Part shown: positions 7,667 to 16,323 of the stretch, in pieces | Layout: each line of letters begins with the position of its first letter | Numbering within the stretch: position 1 is the first letter of the stretch | Source: Promethearchaeota archaeon Loki_b32 | GTDB taxonomy: Archaea; Asgardarchaeota; Lokiarchaeia; Sigyniarchaeales; SOKP01 | Direction of reading: 5' to 3' | Length of the DNA: 35,669 nt | NCBI GenBank assembly: GCA_005223125.1 | Contig: NJBH01000037.1 | Span: forward strand, 1 to 35,669 | Made by a program: the position numbers and the translations under genes | The notes under the pieces: model-generated | Told to the model about the DNA's origin: nothing | The model's database searches: none | What the model saw: the letters and a program-made list of their open reading frames with translations, nothing else

Positions 7667-9355
7667 TTATCCACTACTCTCTTTTTCAGCTTTTTTAGCT
7701 TCTTTATCTCTAATTATTCGCCTTAAGACTTTTCCAACGGCACTTTTTGGTAAAGAACGTACAAATTTTACTATTCTTGGATATTTATAAGCCGCCATTT
7801 GCTCTCTAGACCAATAGATTATTTCTTGTTCAGTGATTTTTCCTTTATATTCTTTCTTAAGAATAATATGTGCCATAATATTTTCACCTCTTTCTGGGTC
7901 CTTAATACCAATTACAGCACATTCTTGAATCGCAGGATGTTCATATAAAACTTCCTCAATCTCTCTCGGGTAAACACTATGCCCCTTATACTTTATCATA
8001 TCTTTAATCCTATCGATTAAGAAAATATAACCTTCCTCATCCATTTTTGCAAAATCACCTGTCCGTAGCCACCTAAAGCCCCCGGCTTCAAAAAACACCT
8101 TTTTATTCTCTTCTGGTCGATTATGATATCCCACCATAACCTGAGGACCTGCGACAACTAACTCTCCAGATTCTCCAATAGGTAAAAAATTAAGATTCTC
8201 ATCAATAATCCCACATAAAGTACTCGCAACAGGGACACCACAACTCCCGAGCTTTTTTTTTGCCCAAGGAGGACTATTTGTGACTGTTGGACTAGTTTCA
8301 CTTAGCCCATAACCTTCTCCTAAAGGAAATCCTGTTTTTCTTTCCCATTCTTTAGCAATTTCGATGGGCATTGCTGAAGCTCCTACATTTGTATATTTCA
8401 AGCAAGAAAAATCCACATCTTTACTTAGTGGCGAGTTTAACAGATGAATAAACATCGTCGGTACTCCTAATAGTGTATTTGGTTTTTTTTCCTTAATTGT
8501 TTCAATAATCCGAGGAATATCAAATGTAGGAAAAATGAATCCTTTTCCCCCTGTCATAGGACCTTGTATAAGTTCACATGTTTGTCCATAGATATGATAC
8601 CAGGGAAGAATACAAATATTTACAAGATCTCCCTTAATGTAAGCTTCTTTCATGTAATTTGATATCTGCTGCATTTGGAGTATATTAGCAACTATATTAT
8701 GATGAGATAAACATGCCCCTTTGGGATCTCCTGTTGTTCCTCCTGTATACTGTATTACCGCGATATCTTCTTTAGGATTGATATTAACTTTGAAAGCTGT
8801 AAGTGTTTCTGGATTCTGTTCTAATAATGTATTGTAATGAATAATTTTGGTGGTTTCAGGCACATCAGGAATCTCACCGGCAACATTAACAATTATAATT
8901 TTCTCCAATGCCAGTTGATCTTCAACTTTCTTAAATTCCTTGATAAACCTATCAATCATAATTAAATATTTTGCACCAGAATCTTTAATTTGATATGCCA
9001 TTTCTCTTCCTGCAAATAGAGGACTTATGGCAGTTAACGTTGTTCCAAGCCCTAAGGCAGCAAAATAACAAATACTAAAGTGTGGGGAATTTGGTAACCA
9101 TAGAGATATAACGTCTCCTTTTTTTACACCTAATTTTAGAAGCCCTTGTGCTAATCTTCTTGTTAAATTATCCATCTCTTTAAATGTAAACTCTCTACCA
9201 AAATAGTCTATGCTTACTTTATCGCCATATTCTTTAGCTCCTTTCTCGAATAGGTCAATTAACGACAGGTCTTCTGGAATATCAATTTCTAATGTAATTC
9301 CCTCTGGTAAATAATCCTTCCAAGTTCTGTTTTTAATATAATCTGGGAGTTCCAT
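7667..9355 (-). CDS. AMP-forming acyl-CoA synthetase (fatty-acid CoA ligase-like)
   Basis: A 562-residue member of the ANL adenylating family. Visible motifs are the phosphate loop YTGGTTGDPKGACLSHHN (about 203-220), the A5 motif GYGLSETSPTVTNSP, the A7/A8 hinge TGDFAKMDEEGYIFLIDRIKDMIKYKGHSVYPREIEEVL, and the A10 lysine in SAVGKVLRR near the C-terminus. It converts a carboxylic acid, ATP and CoA to acyl-CoA, AMP and PPi in the cytosol. Overall form fits medium/long-chain fatty acyl-CoA ligases, but chain length or an aromatic acid cannot be told. It heads the probable operon with the 62-residue protein and the glycyl radical enzyme. An acyl-CoA dehydrogenase and a crotonase elsewhere in the window fit an acyl-CoA-based metabolism. 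Confidence 0.9.
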   Translation of the reverse strand: MELPDYIKNRTWKDYLPEGITLEIDIPEDLSLIDLFEKGAKEYGDKVSIDYFGREFTFKEMDNLTRRLAQGLLKLGVKKGDVISLWLPNSPHFSICYFAALGLGTTLTAISPLFAGREMAYQIKDSGAKYLIMIDRFIKEFKKVEDQLALEKIIIVNVAGEIPDVPETTKIIHYNTLLEQNPETLTAFKVNINPKEDIAVIQYTGGTTGDPKGACLSHHNIVANILQMQQISNYMKEAYIKGDLVNICILPWYHIYGQTCELIQGPMTGGKGFIFPTFDIPRIIETIKEKKPNTLLGVPTMFIHLLNSPLSKDVDFSCLKYTNVGASAMPIEIAKEWERKTGFPLGEGYGLSETSPTVTNSPPWAKKKLGSCGVPVASTLCGIIDENLNFLPIGESGELVVAGPQVMVGYHNRPEENKKVFFEAGGFRWLRTGDFAKMDEEGYIFLIDRIKDMIKYKGHSVYPREIEEVLYEHPAIQECAVIGIKDPERGENIMAHIILKKEYKGKITEQEIIYWSREQMAAYKYPRIVKFVRSLPKSAVGKVLRRIIRDKEAKKAEKESSG

Positions 9356-9540
9356 TTTTATTATCTCTTTAAAAATTTATTTTATTAATTAATGAATTTA
9401 GTATAAAAATTAAAATTTTCAATTCTCACATTATTATCTCTACTTTACAAATTATTTTTTAATGATTTATAATTATAAATTCAAGTATCTTTGATAAACT
9501 CAAAATAATTATTCTAATTTTAAATTATAGGTTTAAGATT

Positions 9541-11154
9541 TTGAAATCACAAAATGAATTAGGAGTTCCAGTTCCGGCAAATAAACCTCTAGTAGTTCGG
9601 ACTATTAAACAAGTTACCAGGGAACAACGTGAATATGTACTTAAAAAAACAGAATACAGTATGTTTTCTTTTCCCGCAGATTTAATCTTTGTAGATTTTT
9701 TATCTGATTCTGGCTCTGGAACAATGACGGATTTTCAATGGGCTGCTTTATTCCATGGAGATGAATCTTATGGGCGCAATAAAGGATATTATGTTCTTTT
9801 GGATGCGATTAGAGATACCTTCGAAAGAGGCGATACTCCAAATAGATCTATTAATTTAATTCTTTCTGGTGAAACAGATGTAAATAAATTAATGGATGAA
9901 CTTTACGTAACTTCATTTGAGGGTGGTTTTGTAAATGGAGGAACTCATCAGTTAACCCGTCCTAATGCTTTCATTGTTCCACAAGGACGATGTGCTGAAC
10001 ATTTACTCTTCTCAACTATTGCTCCTATCTTAAAACAGAAAAATAAAGATATTATTAATTATATTCCAAATAACGGACACTTTGATACGACTGAAGCTAA
10101 TATCGTTGCTAATGGTATTCAAGCAGTAAACTTATTCTCAACAAATTTAATGGATGACTTTCCTTATGATGAAATGGATAAGAGAAATCCATTTAAAGGT
10201 AATATGGATCTTAAAGGACTTGAAGATCTGATTAAAGAAAAGGGTGTAGATTCTATTCCATTAATTTATGTTACAATTACAAATAATACGGCAGCAGGTC
10301 AACCGGTTTCAATGAAAAATATAAAAGAAGTTCATAAAATTGCAAAGAAATATGATATTCCTTTTTTCTTCGACGCTTGTCGCTTCAGTGAGAATGCAAA
10401 CTTTATAAAAGAATTCGAAGAAGGGTATAGAAATCGATCTATCCTAAGTATTGTGCAAGAAATGTTCTCATATGTTGATGGTTTTACAATTAGTTTCAAA
10501 AAAGATGGATTAGCTAATATAGGAGGGGGATTTTTCTTTCGAGATAAAGGTGTTTTTCATAAAAAATTTTCCATTGATGAGGATATTGGGATTAAATTGA
10601 AAGAAAAACAGATTTTAACTTTTGGAAATGATTCATACGGCGGAATGAGTGGCAGAGACATAATGGCTTTGGCTGCAGGGCTTTATGAAGTTGTAAAAGA
10701 ACCCTATCTCTATGAAAGAAAAATTCAAGTTAGGGAATTCGCTAGAAAGCTTGCTCAAAATGGTATTCCCATTCTGCTTCCCGCAGGGGGTCATGCGGTG
10801 TATATTGATATGGATAAATTTTTTGAGGGAACAGATATGAAGATCGATGATTTTGGAGGTGTTGGTTTTACTATTGAACTTCTGAAGCATTATGGTATTA
10901 GATCTGTTGAATTAGGACCCTTTTGTTTTGAATGGGATAAGAAAACACCTGAACAACAGAAGGGGATCCTGAATTTAGTCCGCCTTGCAATGCCTCGAAA
11001 TGTCTATAGCGCTTCACATATCGATTATGCTGTAGCCGCTATTACAGAACTTTATCACAATAAAGAAAAAATTCCAAAAGTGAAAATCTCGCGAGGAGCA
11101 GAATTACGATTGAGACATTTTCAAACAGGACTTCAACCAATCTATAAAAATTAG
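9541..11154 (+). CDS. Tryptophanase / tyrosine phenol-lyase family enzyme
   Basis: A 537-residue PLP enzyme of the beta-eliminating lyase family, which cleaves tryptophan to indole, or tyrosine to phenol, plus pyruvate and ammonia. Family landmarks in order: LSDSGSGTMTDFQWAAL, HGDESYGR, VPQGRCAEH, NGHFDTT, TNNTAAGQPVSM, FFDACRFSENA (PLP Asp), TISFKKDGLANIGGG (PLP lysine K321), YGGMSGRD, PAGGHAV, GIRSVELG and MPRNVYSASH. The EMFSYVDG and KKDGLANIGG stretches look nearer to tyrosine phenol-lyase, but substrate choice is open. It is about 65 residues longer than E. coli TnaA, mostly from an insertion at residues ~97-140. No in-frame ATG exists before 9661, so the start is TTG at 9541 with AGGT about 9 bp upstream; it keeps the conserved N-terminus. 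Confidence 0.88.
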   Translation: MKSQNELGVPVPANKPLVVRTIKQVTREQREYVLKKTEYSMFSFPADLIFVDFLSDSGSGTMTDFQWAALFHGDESYGRNKGYYVLLDAIRDTFERGDTPNRSINLILSGETDVNKLMDELYVTSFEGGFVNGGTHQLTRPNAFIVPQGRCAEHLLFSTIAPILKQKNKDIINYIPNNGHFDTTEANIVANGIQAVNLFSTNLMDDFPYDEMDKRNPFKGNMDLKGLEDLIKEKGVDSIPLIYVTITNNTAAGQPVSMKNIKEVHKIAKKYDIPFFFDACRFSENANFIKEFEEGYRNRSILSIVQEMFSYVDGFTISFKKDGLANIGGGFFFRDKGVFHKKFSIDEDIGIKLKEKQILTFGNDSYGGMSGRDIMALAAGLYEVVKEPYLYERKIQVREFARKLAQNGIPILLPAGGHAVYIDMDKFFEGTDMKIDDFGGVGFTIELLKHYGIRSVELGPFCFEWDKKTPEQQKGILNLVRLAMPRNVYSASHIDYAVAAITELYHNKEKIPKVKISRGAELRLRHFQTGLQPIYKN

Positions 11155-11305
11155 TAGAAAAACAAGTGTAATTGTTGAATTATATTTAAGTTTTTAACAA
11201 AATTGTAGAATCTGATTTCTTTTTTAGAATTAATTAAGTATAAGACGAAATTCAGACTGATTAAGTACTTCCTATTTAAAAAATTTAAGAAATCTGTTAG
11301 AAAAT

Positions 11306-11605
11306 TTAGATATCTAACATTCTTAATCTCTGGGAAATATTCTTTCTTCTGAGAATCTTCATGAAATCGTCTTTCCTTTGCTGAAGTCGAGTCAGAAATG
11401 AATCAAGCTTATCAAAATTATTAAAAAAATACTCTCTACCGTCAGCCATAATCTTCACGCCTTTTTTATCGTTTTCAATAACCGCGTAAATTCCTCCTAC
11501 TTCAGAATCGTGTTTAATAAAGACTTTTTCTGTTCCAGGTAGTTTTTCATTTCCTTTTTTGGCCCAGAAATTATTTTTCAATAAATATGATCGATACATA
11601 CTCAT
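11306..11605 (-). CDS. Small basic protein of unknown function
   Basis: A 99-residue frame from ATG at 11605; a GTG at 11617 in the same frame is a less likely start, because the GAGGT at about 11619-11623 abuts it but sits about 13 bp before the ATG. The protein is basic, with a central beta-rich part (VFIKHDSEVGGIYAVIENDKK and KIMADGREYFF) followed by helices ending in arginine-rich RRKNISQRLRML. It has no membrane segment or cysteine pair. No family was recognised. It faces the tryptophanase-family gene across a 150-bp convergent spacer. It looks coding from its codon pattern and ribosome site, but with moderate confidence. Confidence 0.55.
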   Translation of the reverse strand: MSMYRSYLLKNNFWAKKGNEKLPGTEKVFIKHDSEVGGIYAVIENDKKGVKIMADGREYFFNNFDKLDSFLTRLQQRKDDFMKILRRKNISQRLRMLDI

Positions 11606-11617
11606 TTTTCCACACAC

Positions 11618-11920
11618 TACCTCTTTTATTTAATTATGATGAGTCATCGAGATATGCTTATTAGACATATATTTATGACCATCGGCATATAGTTCCTAGT
11701 AATATAAAATAAATAAATCGATTATAACATCATATAATATGTAAGGAACATATCACGCAGATATTATACGATTTTTACTTTATACTCCACAAGAAACATA
11801 GTTTCCAAAAACACTTATAAATCATTAAGTAAAAAGTTCAGTACTATTTCCTATATAAAATTTACTTGGGGTTGATGTGAAAAAATTTCAATTGGACAAC
11901 TTATTTTTTAAAAATAAAAA
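11618..11920. other. 303-bp intergenic region
   Basis: No open frame or RNA gene is visible. It holds a palindrome GATGA-G-TCATC at 11638-11648, just upstream of the small gene starting at 11605. It also holds a widely spaced inverted pair GTTCCT (11692-11697) and AGGAAC (11744-11749). Neither is strong evidence of a site in DNA this AT-rich. The right part is the 3' flank of the crotonase gene ending at 11921. Confidence 0.4.
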
Positions 11921-12712
11921 TTAGGGGTATTTAGAATATAATTCCTGGATAAAATCATCAAGTTCCTTCATTGTCTTTTTCTTTGTAGAATAAGCAACCA
12001 TTGCACATTCGTCTTCTAAATCAAAACATGCTTTAATATAGGCTTTATTCATGATTGTTAGCATTGATTTCATAAGAAATAAGAACTCTGTTTGATATTT
12101 AGTTAATTGTTTTGCAAATGAAAGTGTTTCAGCCTCTAATTGATCAAGTGGAAAAATTCTTACAGGAAAATTAATGTTTTTCAGTTCTTCTACTCCAATT
12201 TTATCTGTTGTAAAAAGAAGATTTTTGGCATAACTTAACCCAAATGCCATTAACGGTAAGAATGTGGCTCCTGTCTGTGGAAATATTGAAATAGCTATTT
12301 CTGGTAATTTTAGATACAGTTCTTCTTTAGGTCTATCAGCAAAAACCCTAAAATCAGAAGCAAGTATCATTAAAGCTCCAAAACCAATGGCAATACCTTG
12401 AATTTGAGTAATTATTGGTTTTTTCATTAAAACTATAGTTTCATTTACTTTTCGACCCCATTCTATTATTTTAGCAGCATTTTCATGAGAACTTTGTACC
12501 TCTTTTAGGTCATATCCACCAGAAAAGAATTTGTCCCCTATACTTTTTACAATAATACATTTCACTTTCTCATCTCTGTCAGCATTAATTAAACTTTCAT
12601 GCATTGATCTTAGCATTGAAAAATTACACGCATTTGCCTTATCTGGTCTATTTATTGTAATTGTAGCGATTCGCCCTTTTGTATTATATAGAATTAAATC
12701 TTGGATACTCAT
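11921..12712 (-). CDS. Enoyl-CoA hydratase/isomerase (crotonase) family protein
   Basis: A 263-residue crotonase-fold protein that binds acyl-CoA thioesters. The oxyanion-hole regions are SGGYDLKEV (64-72) and IQGIAIGFGALMILASDF (104-121). Of the two glutamates used by classical hydratases (rat E144 and E164), the second is kept in LPEIAI (E138). The first is Leu (L114 in GFGAL). One-glutamate crotonases include delta3-delta2 enoyl-CoA isomerases, so an isomerase or another CoA-thioester reaction is likelier than plain hydration. The gene stands alone on its strand with no beta-oxidation neighbour nearby. Family firm, reaction uncertain. Confidence 0.85.
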   Translation of the reverse strand: MSIQDLILYNTKGRIATITINRPDKANACNFSMLRSMHESLINADRDEKVKCIIVKSIGDKFFSGGYDLKEVQSSHENAAKIIEWGRKVNETIVLMKKPIITQIQGIAIGFGALMILASDFRVFADRPKEELYLKLPEIAISIFPQTGATFLPLMAFGLSYAKNLLFTTDKIGVEELKNINFPVRIFPLDQLEAETLSFAKQLTKYQTEFLFLMKSMLTIMNKAYIKACFDLEDECAMVAYSTKKKTMKELDDFIQELYSKYP

Positions 12713-12893
12713 AAGATCTTTAACATTAACTATAATTTAAAATATATTGAATTTTCAGATATTAAAGAAGATAAGATTGTCTTACTAAATTGTTAATCTA
12801 GATATTTTGATAATTTTATTAAATCGGATAACTTATTACATAAATATCACGATATTTTAATAAAAATACCTAAAAAACCAATTAAAAAAAATC

Positions 12894-13826
12894 ATGAGAA
12901 TCAGACTATTTGATGAAGTTCTTGATAAAAATAGAGTTATAGATGTTTTGGATAAATTCCTTAAGGACATAAATCCAGCATTTAAGATTAATGGAGAACA
13001 GTTTTATTCTTCAATCGCAGTGTTGGGAGATCAAACTGATCTTTCACGAGATAGCTTAGTTGTGGAAGATAACAATGGTAAACTAATAGGTTTTACTGGA
13101 TTACTAAAATCTTCTAAGCAGGATTTCTGGCAGTTACAAATTGGAATACTACCAGAATATTTCAAGTCAAATTTTACTTTGAATTTGTTTGAATCTATTC
13201 TACAATTGGCAAAAGAACAAAATGCTCCAGATATCCGCTTTACAATAAGTAAGTATTTATTCACAGATTCTCTTCTTAAAGAAAAGTTCAAGGAAATGGG
13301 ATTAAAACCAGTTCACTATGATTTTTGGATGAGTTTGAATAAGATCGACTCAATTCCAACATTCAAAGATCCATCAGGCATCACTTTTCAGAATCAAAAG
13401 GAAATAAGCGATGTAAACGGTTATCTTACAGTATTAAATGATGCTTTTAACAAACATTTTGATTTTAGACCTTTAACAGAAGAAGAATTCAGATTAGTTT
13501 TCGAGAAAAAGTGGAAAGAAGATGATACTGCAAATTGGTTTGCTTTCGAAGGAAATAAACTTATTGGGATTTGCACTTTAACAATCAATCCAGAGCTAAG
13601 CCATATTGGAATAATAGATGTATTAGGAGTTCTTCATGAAAATCATCACCGTGGAATTGGTAGTTCTTTATTAGGACATGGGATTCAATCACTTATTGAG
13701 AAGGGTTGTACAACCATTGAATTAGGTGTTGAGGCTACTAATGAAAAAGCACTAACACTCTACAAAAAGTTTGGATTTAATGAAGTCGAATCGCGAACAC
13801 TGATTTTTTATACAATTAAGGTATAA
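12894..13826 (+). CDS. GNAT acetyltransferase with two GNAT-like halves
   Basis: A 310-residue protein. The C-terminal half (about 165-310) is a clear GNAT domain: the acetyl-CoA pyrophosphate loop is HENHHRGIGSSLLGHGI (motif A), followed by ELGVEATNEKALTLYKKFGFNEVESRTLIFY (motif B). The N-terminal half (about 45-160) has the GNAT strand pattern (DSLVVEDNNGKLIGFTGL...WQLQIGILPEY) but lacks a good R/Q-x-x-G-x-G/A loop, so it is probably a non-catalytic tandem copy. The substrate is unknown; such proteins acetylate small amines, antibiotics or protein N-termini. The start ATG at 12894 has no clear ribosome site, and the gene is not in an obvious operon. Confidence 0.82.
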   Translation: MRIRLFDEVLDKNRVIDVLDKFLKDINPAFKINGEQFYSSIAVLGDQTDLSRDSLVVEDNNGKLIGFTGLLKSSKQDFWQLQIGILPEYFKSNFTLNLFESILQLAKEQNAPDIRFTISKYLFTDSLLKEKFKEMGLKPVHYDFWMSLNKIDSIPTFKDPSGITFQNQKEISDVNGYLTVLNDAFNKHFDFRPLTEEEFRLVFEKKWKEDDTANWFAFEGNKLIGICTLTINPELSHIGIIDVLGVLHENHHRGIGSSLLGHGIQSLIEKGCTTIELGVEATNEKALTLYKKFGFNEVESRTLIFYTIKV

Positions 13827-14176
13827 TTTTTCATATCAAATATTCTTTTTTATAATTTATTTTGTTTTTAATCCCTCTGGAATATTGATTGGATAATTGC
13901 TCAATCATCTTATTAATATAGATATGTAGATATTATGAGAGTTTTAATTATATGATCATTAAATAAATCTTATCATTACATAGAAACAAGTGAATACTAA
14001 AGTACAAAAAAGTTAAAAGAATTTCAGAACCTGATCAAAGATGTTTGTATTAGTATAACGGAAAAGTTCTGAAATGAATGGTTTAAAATATATTAATGGA
14101 TAAATATATAATTGCAAGTGCAAGGGAGAAATATTAAATTTTCAGCACGTAAGGGTTGAGGTGGTATAGGCTAAGA
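13827..14176. other. 350-bp intergenic region with a 10-bp perfect inverted repeat
   Basis: No convincing open frame. The region contains ATTTCAGAAC (14021-14030) and its exact reverse complement GTTCTGAAAT (14066-14075), separated by 35 bases. A transcript would form a stem-loop. A TATA-like AT stretch (about 14083-14110) and GAGGTGG (14158-14164) precede the small gene at 14177. The repeat could be a small RNA, the arms of a lost element or a regulatory hairpin. Confidence 0.4.
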
Positions 14177-14476
14177 ATGATCTCCGAAGTAGAGTTTTTT
14201 AATGAAATTTTTGAGGATTTTCTCTGTAGAGACAATCAGGTACATGAAAACGAATTATGGAAGTCTCATTCAATAATAAAACTAATGCATAATTCAGATG
14301 AATTCGAAGATAAAAAACTTGTAGAAGAAGGCCTGAAAATAATCATCAATTTGTACAGGTTTAAAGAGTGTGGAGATCTATTAGATTCTTATGAAATAGA
14401 AAGTCAATTTGTTAACGAATTACCAGAATCAGAAAAAACTCTACTTAACTCAATTTTACAGGCAGAATTTATTTAA
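14177..14476 (+). CDS. Small acidic helical protein of unknown function
   Basis: A 99-residue frame starting at ATG 14177, with GAGGTGG about 12 bp upstream; a TTG at 14156 would add seven residues but lies inside or before that ribosome site. The protein is acidic and predicted mostly helical (EVEFFNEIFEDFLCR, KKLVEEGLKIIINLYRF, ESEKTLLNSILQAEF). It has no membrane segment and no metal motif. No family was recognised. Its 3' end overlaps the convergent PUA gene by 8 bp. Confidence 0.6.
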   Translation: MISEVEFFNEIFEDFLCRDNQVHENELWKSHSIIKLMHNSDEFEDKKLVEEGLKIIINLYRFKECGDLLDSYEIESQFVNELPESEKTLLNSILQAEFI

Positions 14477-14975
14477 ACTGCTTTTCAAATTCCCAGACAG
14501 AATCTTGGATTGTGTGAAGATTCTTTATTACTTTTCCAGAGCTTTTTGCTTCCATCTCAGGAGCATCAAACATTGCTTTTCCGATAGCTAAAGCTCTATT
14601 TTTTGTCTCTTCTATGATACTCACGATATCTCCCTTCTTAATAGAAGGATCTATTTTAGTTATACCTGGTCGCATTACATCTGCACCATTTGTAACACAA
14701 CGAATAGCTCCAAAATCAACAACAATAGTTTTCATTTCTACTTGATTTTTTAATAGTAAGGTTAAAACTGGAATATACCCCTCTTTAGACTTCCATAGTT
14801 TCAACACATTATTAATTGCATATAAAGTATCTCCTGCTTCTGTTTCTATAACTTCAACATTACTCTTTGTTGGAAATATCTGATCAACAAATTTCTGATC
14901 ATAATGTTTTAAGATTTCGGCTTTCAAGGGTCTTAACTCTGTCTTCTTTATAAAATGTCTATGTTTGATTTTCAT
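14469..14975 (-). CDS. Archaeal PUA-domain RNA-binding protein (MCT-1-like)
   Basis: A 168-residue protein with an N-terminal pre-PUA part (1-80) and a C-terminal PUA domain (about 82-158). The PUA signature is TIVVDFGAIRCVTNGADVMRPGI, followed by IKKGDIVSIIEETKNRALAIGKAMF. The length and layout match the archaeal protein group related to eukaryotic MCTS1 and the N-terminus of eIF2D. Those factors act on the small ribosomal subunit in recycling and re-initiation. The gene ends by overlapping the convergent 99-residue gene by 8 bp. A tRNA-guanine transglycosylase-type PUA protein is less likely, because no enzyme domain is present. Confidence 0.88.
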   Translation of the reverse strand: MKIKHRHFIKKTELRPLKAEILKHYDQKFVDQIFPTKSNVEVIETEAGDTLYAINNVLKLWKSKEGYIPVLTLLLKNQVEMKTIVVDFGAIRCVTNGADVMRPGITKIDPSIKKGDIVSIIEETKNRALAIGKAMFDAPEMEAKSSGKVIKNLHTIQDSVWEFEKQFK

Positions 14976-15129
14976 AAGTTAAAATAAAAATAAAATTTAA
15001 GAATATTAAAATTTGGCATTTTAAGAAATAACTTCATTTCTGATTTACTGAGGTAAATGTATTACTAAATTTCACATAATATATCAAAATGAAAAGAAAA
15101 ATTATGAAAAAGATTAGTGAAATTATCTC

Positions 15130-15460
15130 TCAATAATAACCTATATTTGGTGAAATGTAATCGAAAGATAATATAAAATTCGTGTCAAGATAAAAACTAA
15201 GAGCTCCTAATAATGTTATAATAATTCCACATTTTAACGCATTGGAAAAATCTAAATGGAGAATTTTTATAGTTGAATATACAGTTAATCCAAAGAGAAA
15301 AATATTGACGGGAACGAACCTAATTGGATTCCATAAAAGCAGGGGGGTACATTCCACCTTCAGCTCGAAAACAGAATTTCATCAAAAATCTTGTTATCAT
15401 ATCTATAATACCAAAACCAACGTAGAGTATAGCAATTATTTTTATTTTAATTCGATTCAA
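15130..15460 (-). pseudogene. Small membrane protein gene with a frameshift at a C6 run
   Basis: Two overlapping frames together make one plausible ~110-residue membrane protein. The 5' frame starts at TTG 15460 and encodes a hydrophobic segment (IKIIAILYVGFGIIDMITRF) before stopping at a TAG soon after the run. The 3' frame carries on with WNPIRFVPVNIFLFGLTVYS and NALKCGIIITLLGALSFYLD and ends at 15130. They meet at six C (minus strand) at 15342-15347; removing one C joins them. This may be a sequencing slip in a homopolymer, a real +1 frameshift site or a dead gene. The last 75 codons alone, from ATG 15357, are also an intact frame. No family was recognised. Confidence 0.55.
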
Positions 15461-15553
15461 ATTATGATTTCTCTCTCTTAATATTCTTAATCTTTAGTAT
15501 AGATACTCTTGAATTTAAAATTTTTACATTTTTGAAAATTTTATAAAGACTAT

Positions 15554-15576
15554 GAACATATCTTATATGTATGTTC
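15554..15576. promoter_or_regulatory. Palindrome in the promoter of the 2H phosphoesterase gene
   Basis: GAACATA (15554-15560) and TATGTTC (15570-15576) are perfect inverted arms around 9 bases, 46 bp before the ATG at 15622. A TATA-like ATTTTATAAA lies just upstream at about 15537-15546, so the palindrome falls where transcription would start. This is an operator position. Confidence 0.35.
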
Positions 15577-15621
15577 TAATTCTTACATAAATATCATTAA
15601 TTGAATTCCCAAAAAATCTTG

Positions 15622-16170
15622 ATGAGTAAAGTCTTTACGTCAGCTGTGGTGATTATCCCTCCTGAAGAAAAATGGGCGCTCATCCAAGAAATTCGTGAAA
15701 AATATGACCGCCAAATCAACAGATGGATGCCTCACATAACTTTATTATATCCTTTTAGACCTGAAACTGAATATTTAACACTTGAGAAAGAATTTTTAGA
15801 GATATGTAAAAATATTAATCCTTTTGAAATTAATCTAAAAGAATTTAAATATTTTAACCACGGAAAACAACAATACACATTATGGTTCAATCCAGAACCA
15901 GTTGTATTGATTAAAAATTTACAAACAACCATTCTTGAAATAGTACCAGATTGTAATGATGTAAATAAATACAAACATGGGTTTAGACCACATTTAAGTG
16001 TAGGTCAAATTCAAGGTAAAAACAAGCTTTTAGAAATCATAAAGAATTTACAAGATAATCTACATGAAATTCATTTTCTCTTAAATGATATATTCTTTAT
16101 TGCTCGTGAAAAAAGTAAAACTTCACAATTTGAAATAAAAAAACGAATTCAACTAAAAACAAATGAATAG
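15622..16170 (+). CDS. 2'-5' RNA ligase-like 2H phosphoesterase
   Basis: A 182-residue protein with the two catalytic H-x-(T/S) motifs of the 2H superfamily: HITLLYPF about 34 residues in, and RPHLSVGQI about 120 residues in. This group includes LigT/ThpR-like RNA 2'-3' cyclic phosphodiesterases and 2'-5' RNA ligases. Its members act on tRNA-splicing ends, cyclic nucleotides or ADP-ribose products. The start is taken as ATG 15622; a TTG at 15601 in frame would add seven residues without homology. The gene is a single unit with its own promoter-like region. Substrate unknown. Confidence 0.85.
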   Translation: MSKVFTSAVVIIPPEEKWALIQEIREKYDRQINRWMPHITLLYPFRPETEYLTLEKEFLEICKNINPFEINLKEFKYFNHGKQQYTLWFNPEPVVLIKNLQTTILEIVPDCNDVNKYKHGFRPHLSVGQIQGKNKLLEIIKNLQDNLHEIHFLLNDIFFIAREKSKTSQFEIKKRIQLKTNE

Positions 16171-16323
16171 ATTCAAAAGAAAGGGAATTTAATCAAATAA
16201 AATGCTAAAAAACTCTAGCAATAATTTATAACTATAAATTTTCTTTAGAATTATTAGACAAAAATTAAATTTCTATTGTATAAATTTTAAGTATTTTAAT
16301 ATATTGAAACAATAGTGGATTAA

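Noticed and set aside
11692-11749. GTTCCT / AGGAAC inverted pair
   Set aside because: Six-base arms 46 bases apart are expected by chance in a 300-bp spacer.
14051-14062. Possible tRNA D-arm (TAGTATAACGG-like)
   Set aside because: No acceptor stem, anticodon arm or T-loop (GTTCAANNC) could be found around it in either direction.
15242-15481. Plus-strand 79-codon open frame
   Set aside because: It is opposite the frameshifted membrane protein, whose two frames give better membrane segments; the plus-strand translation looks random.
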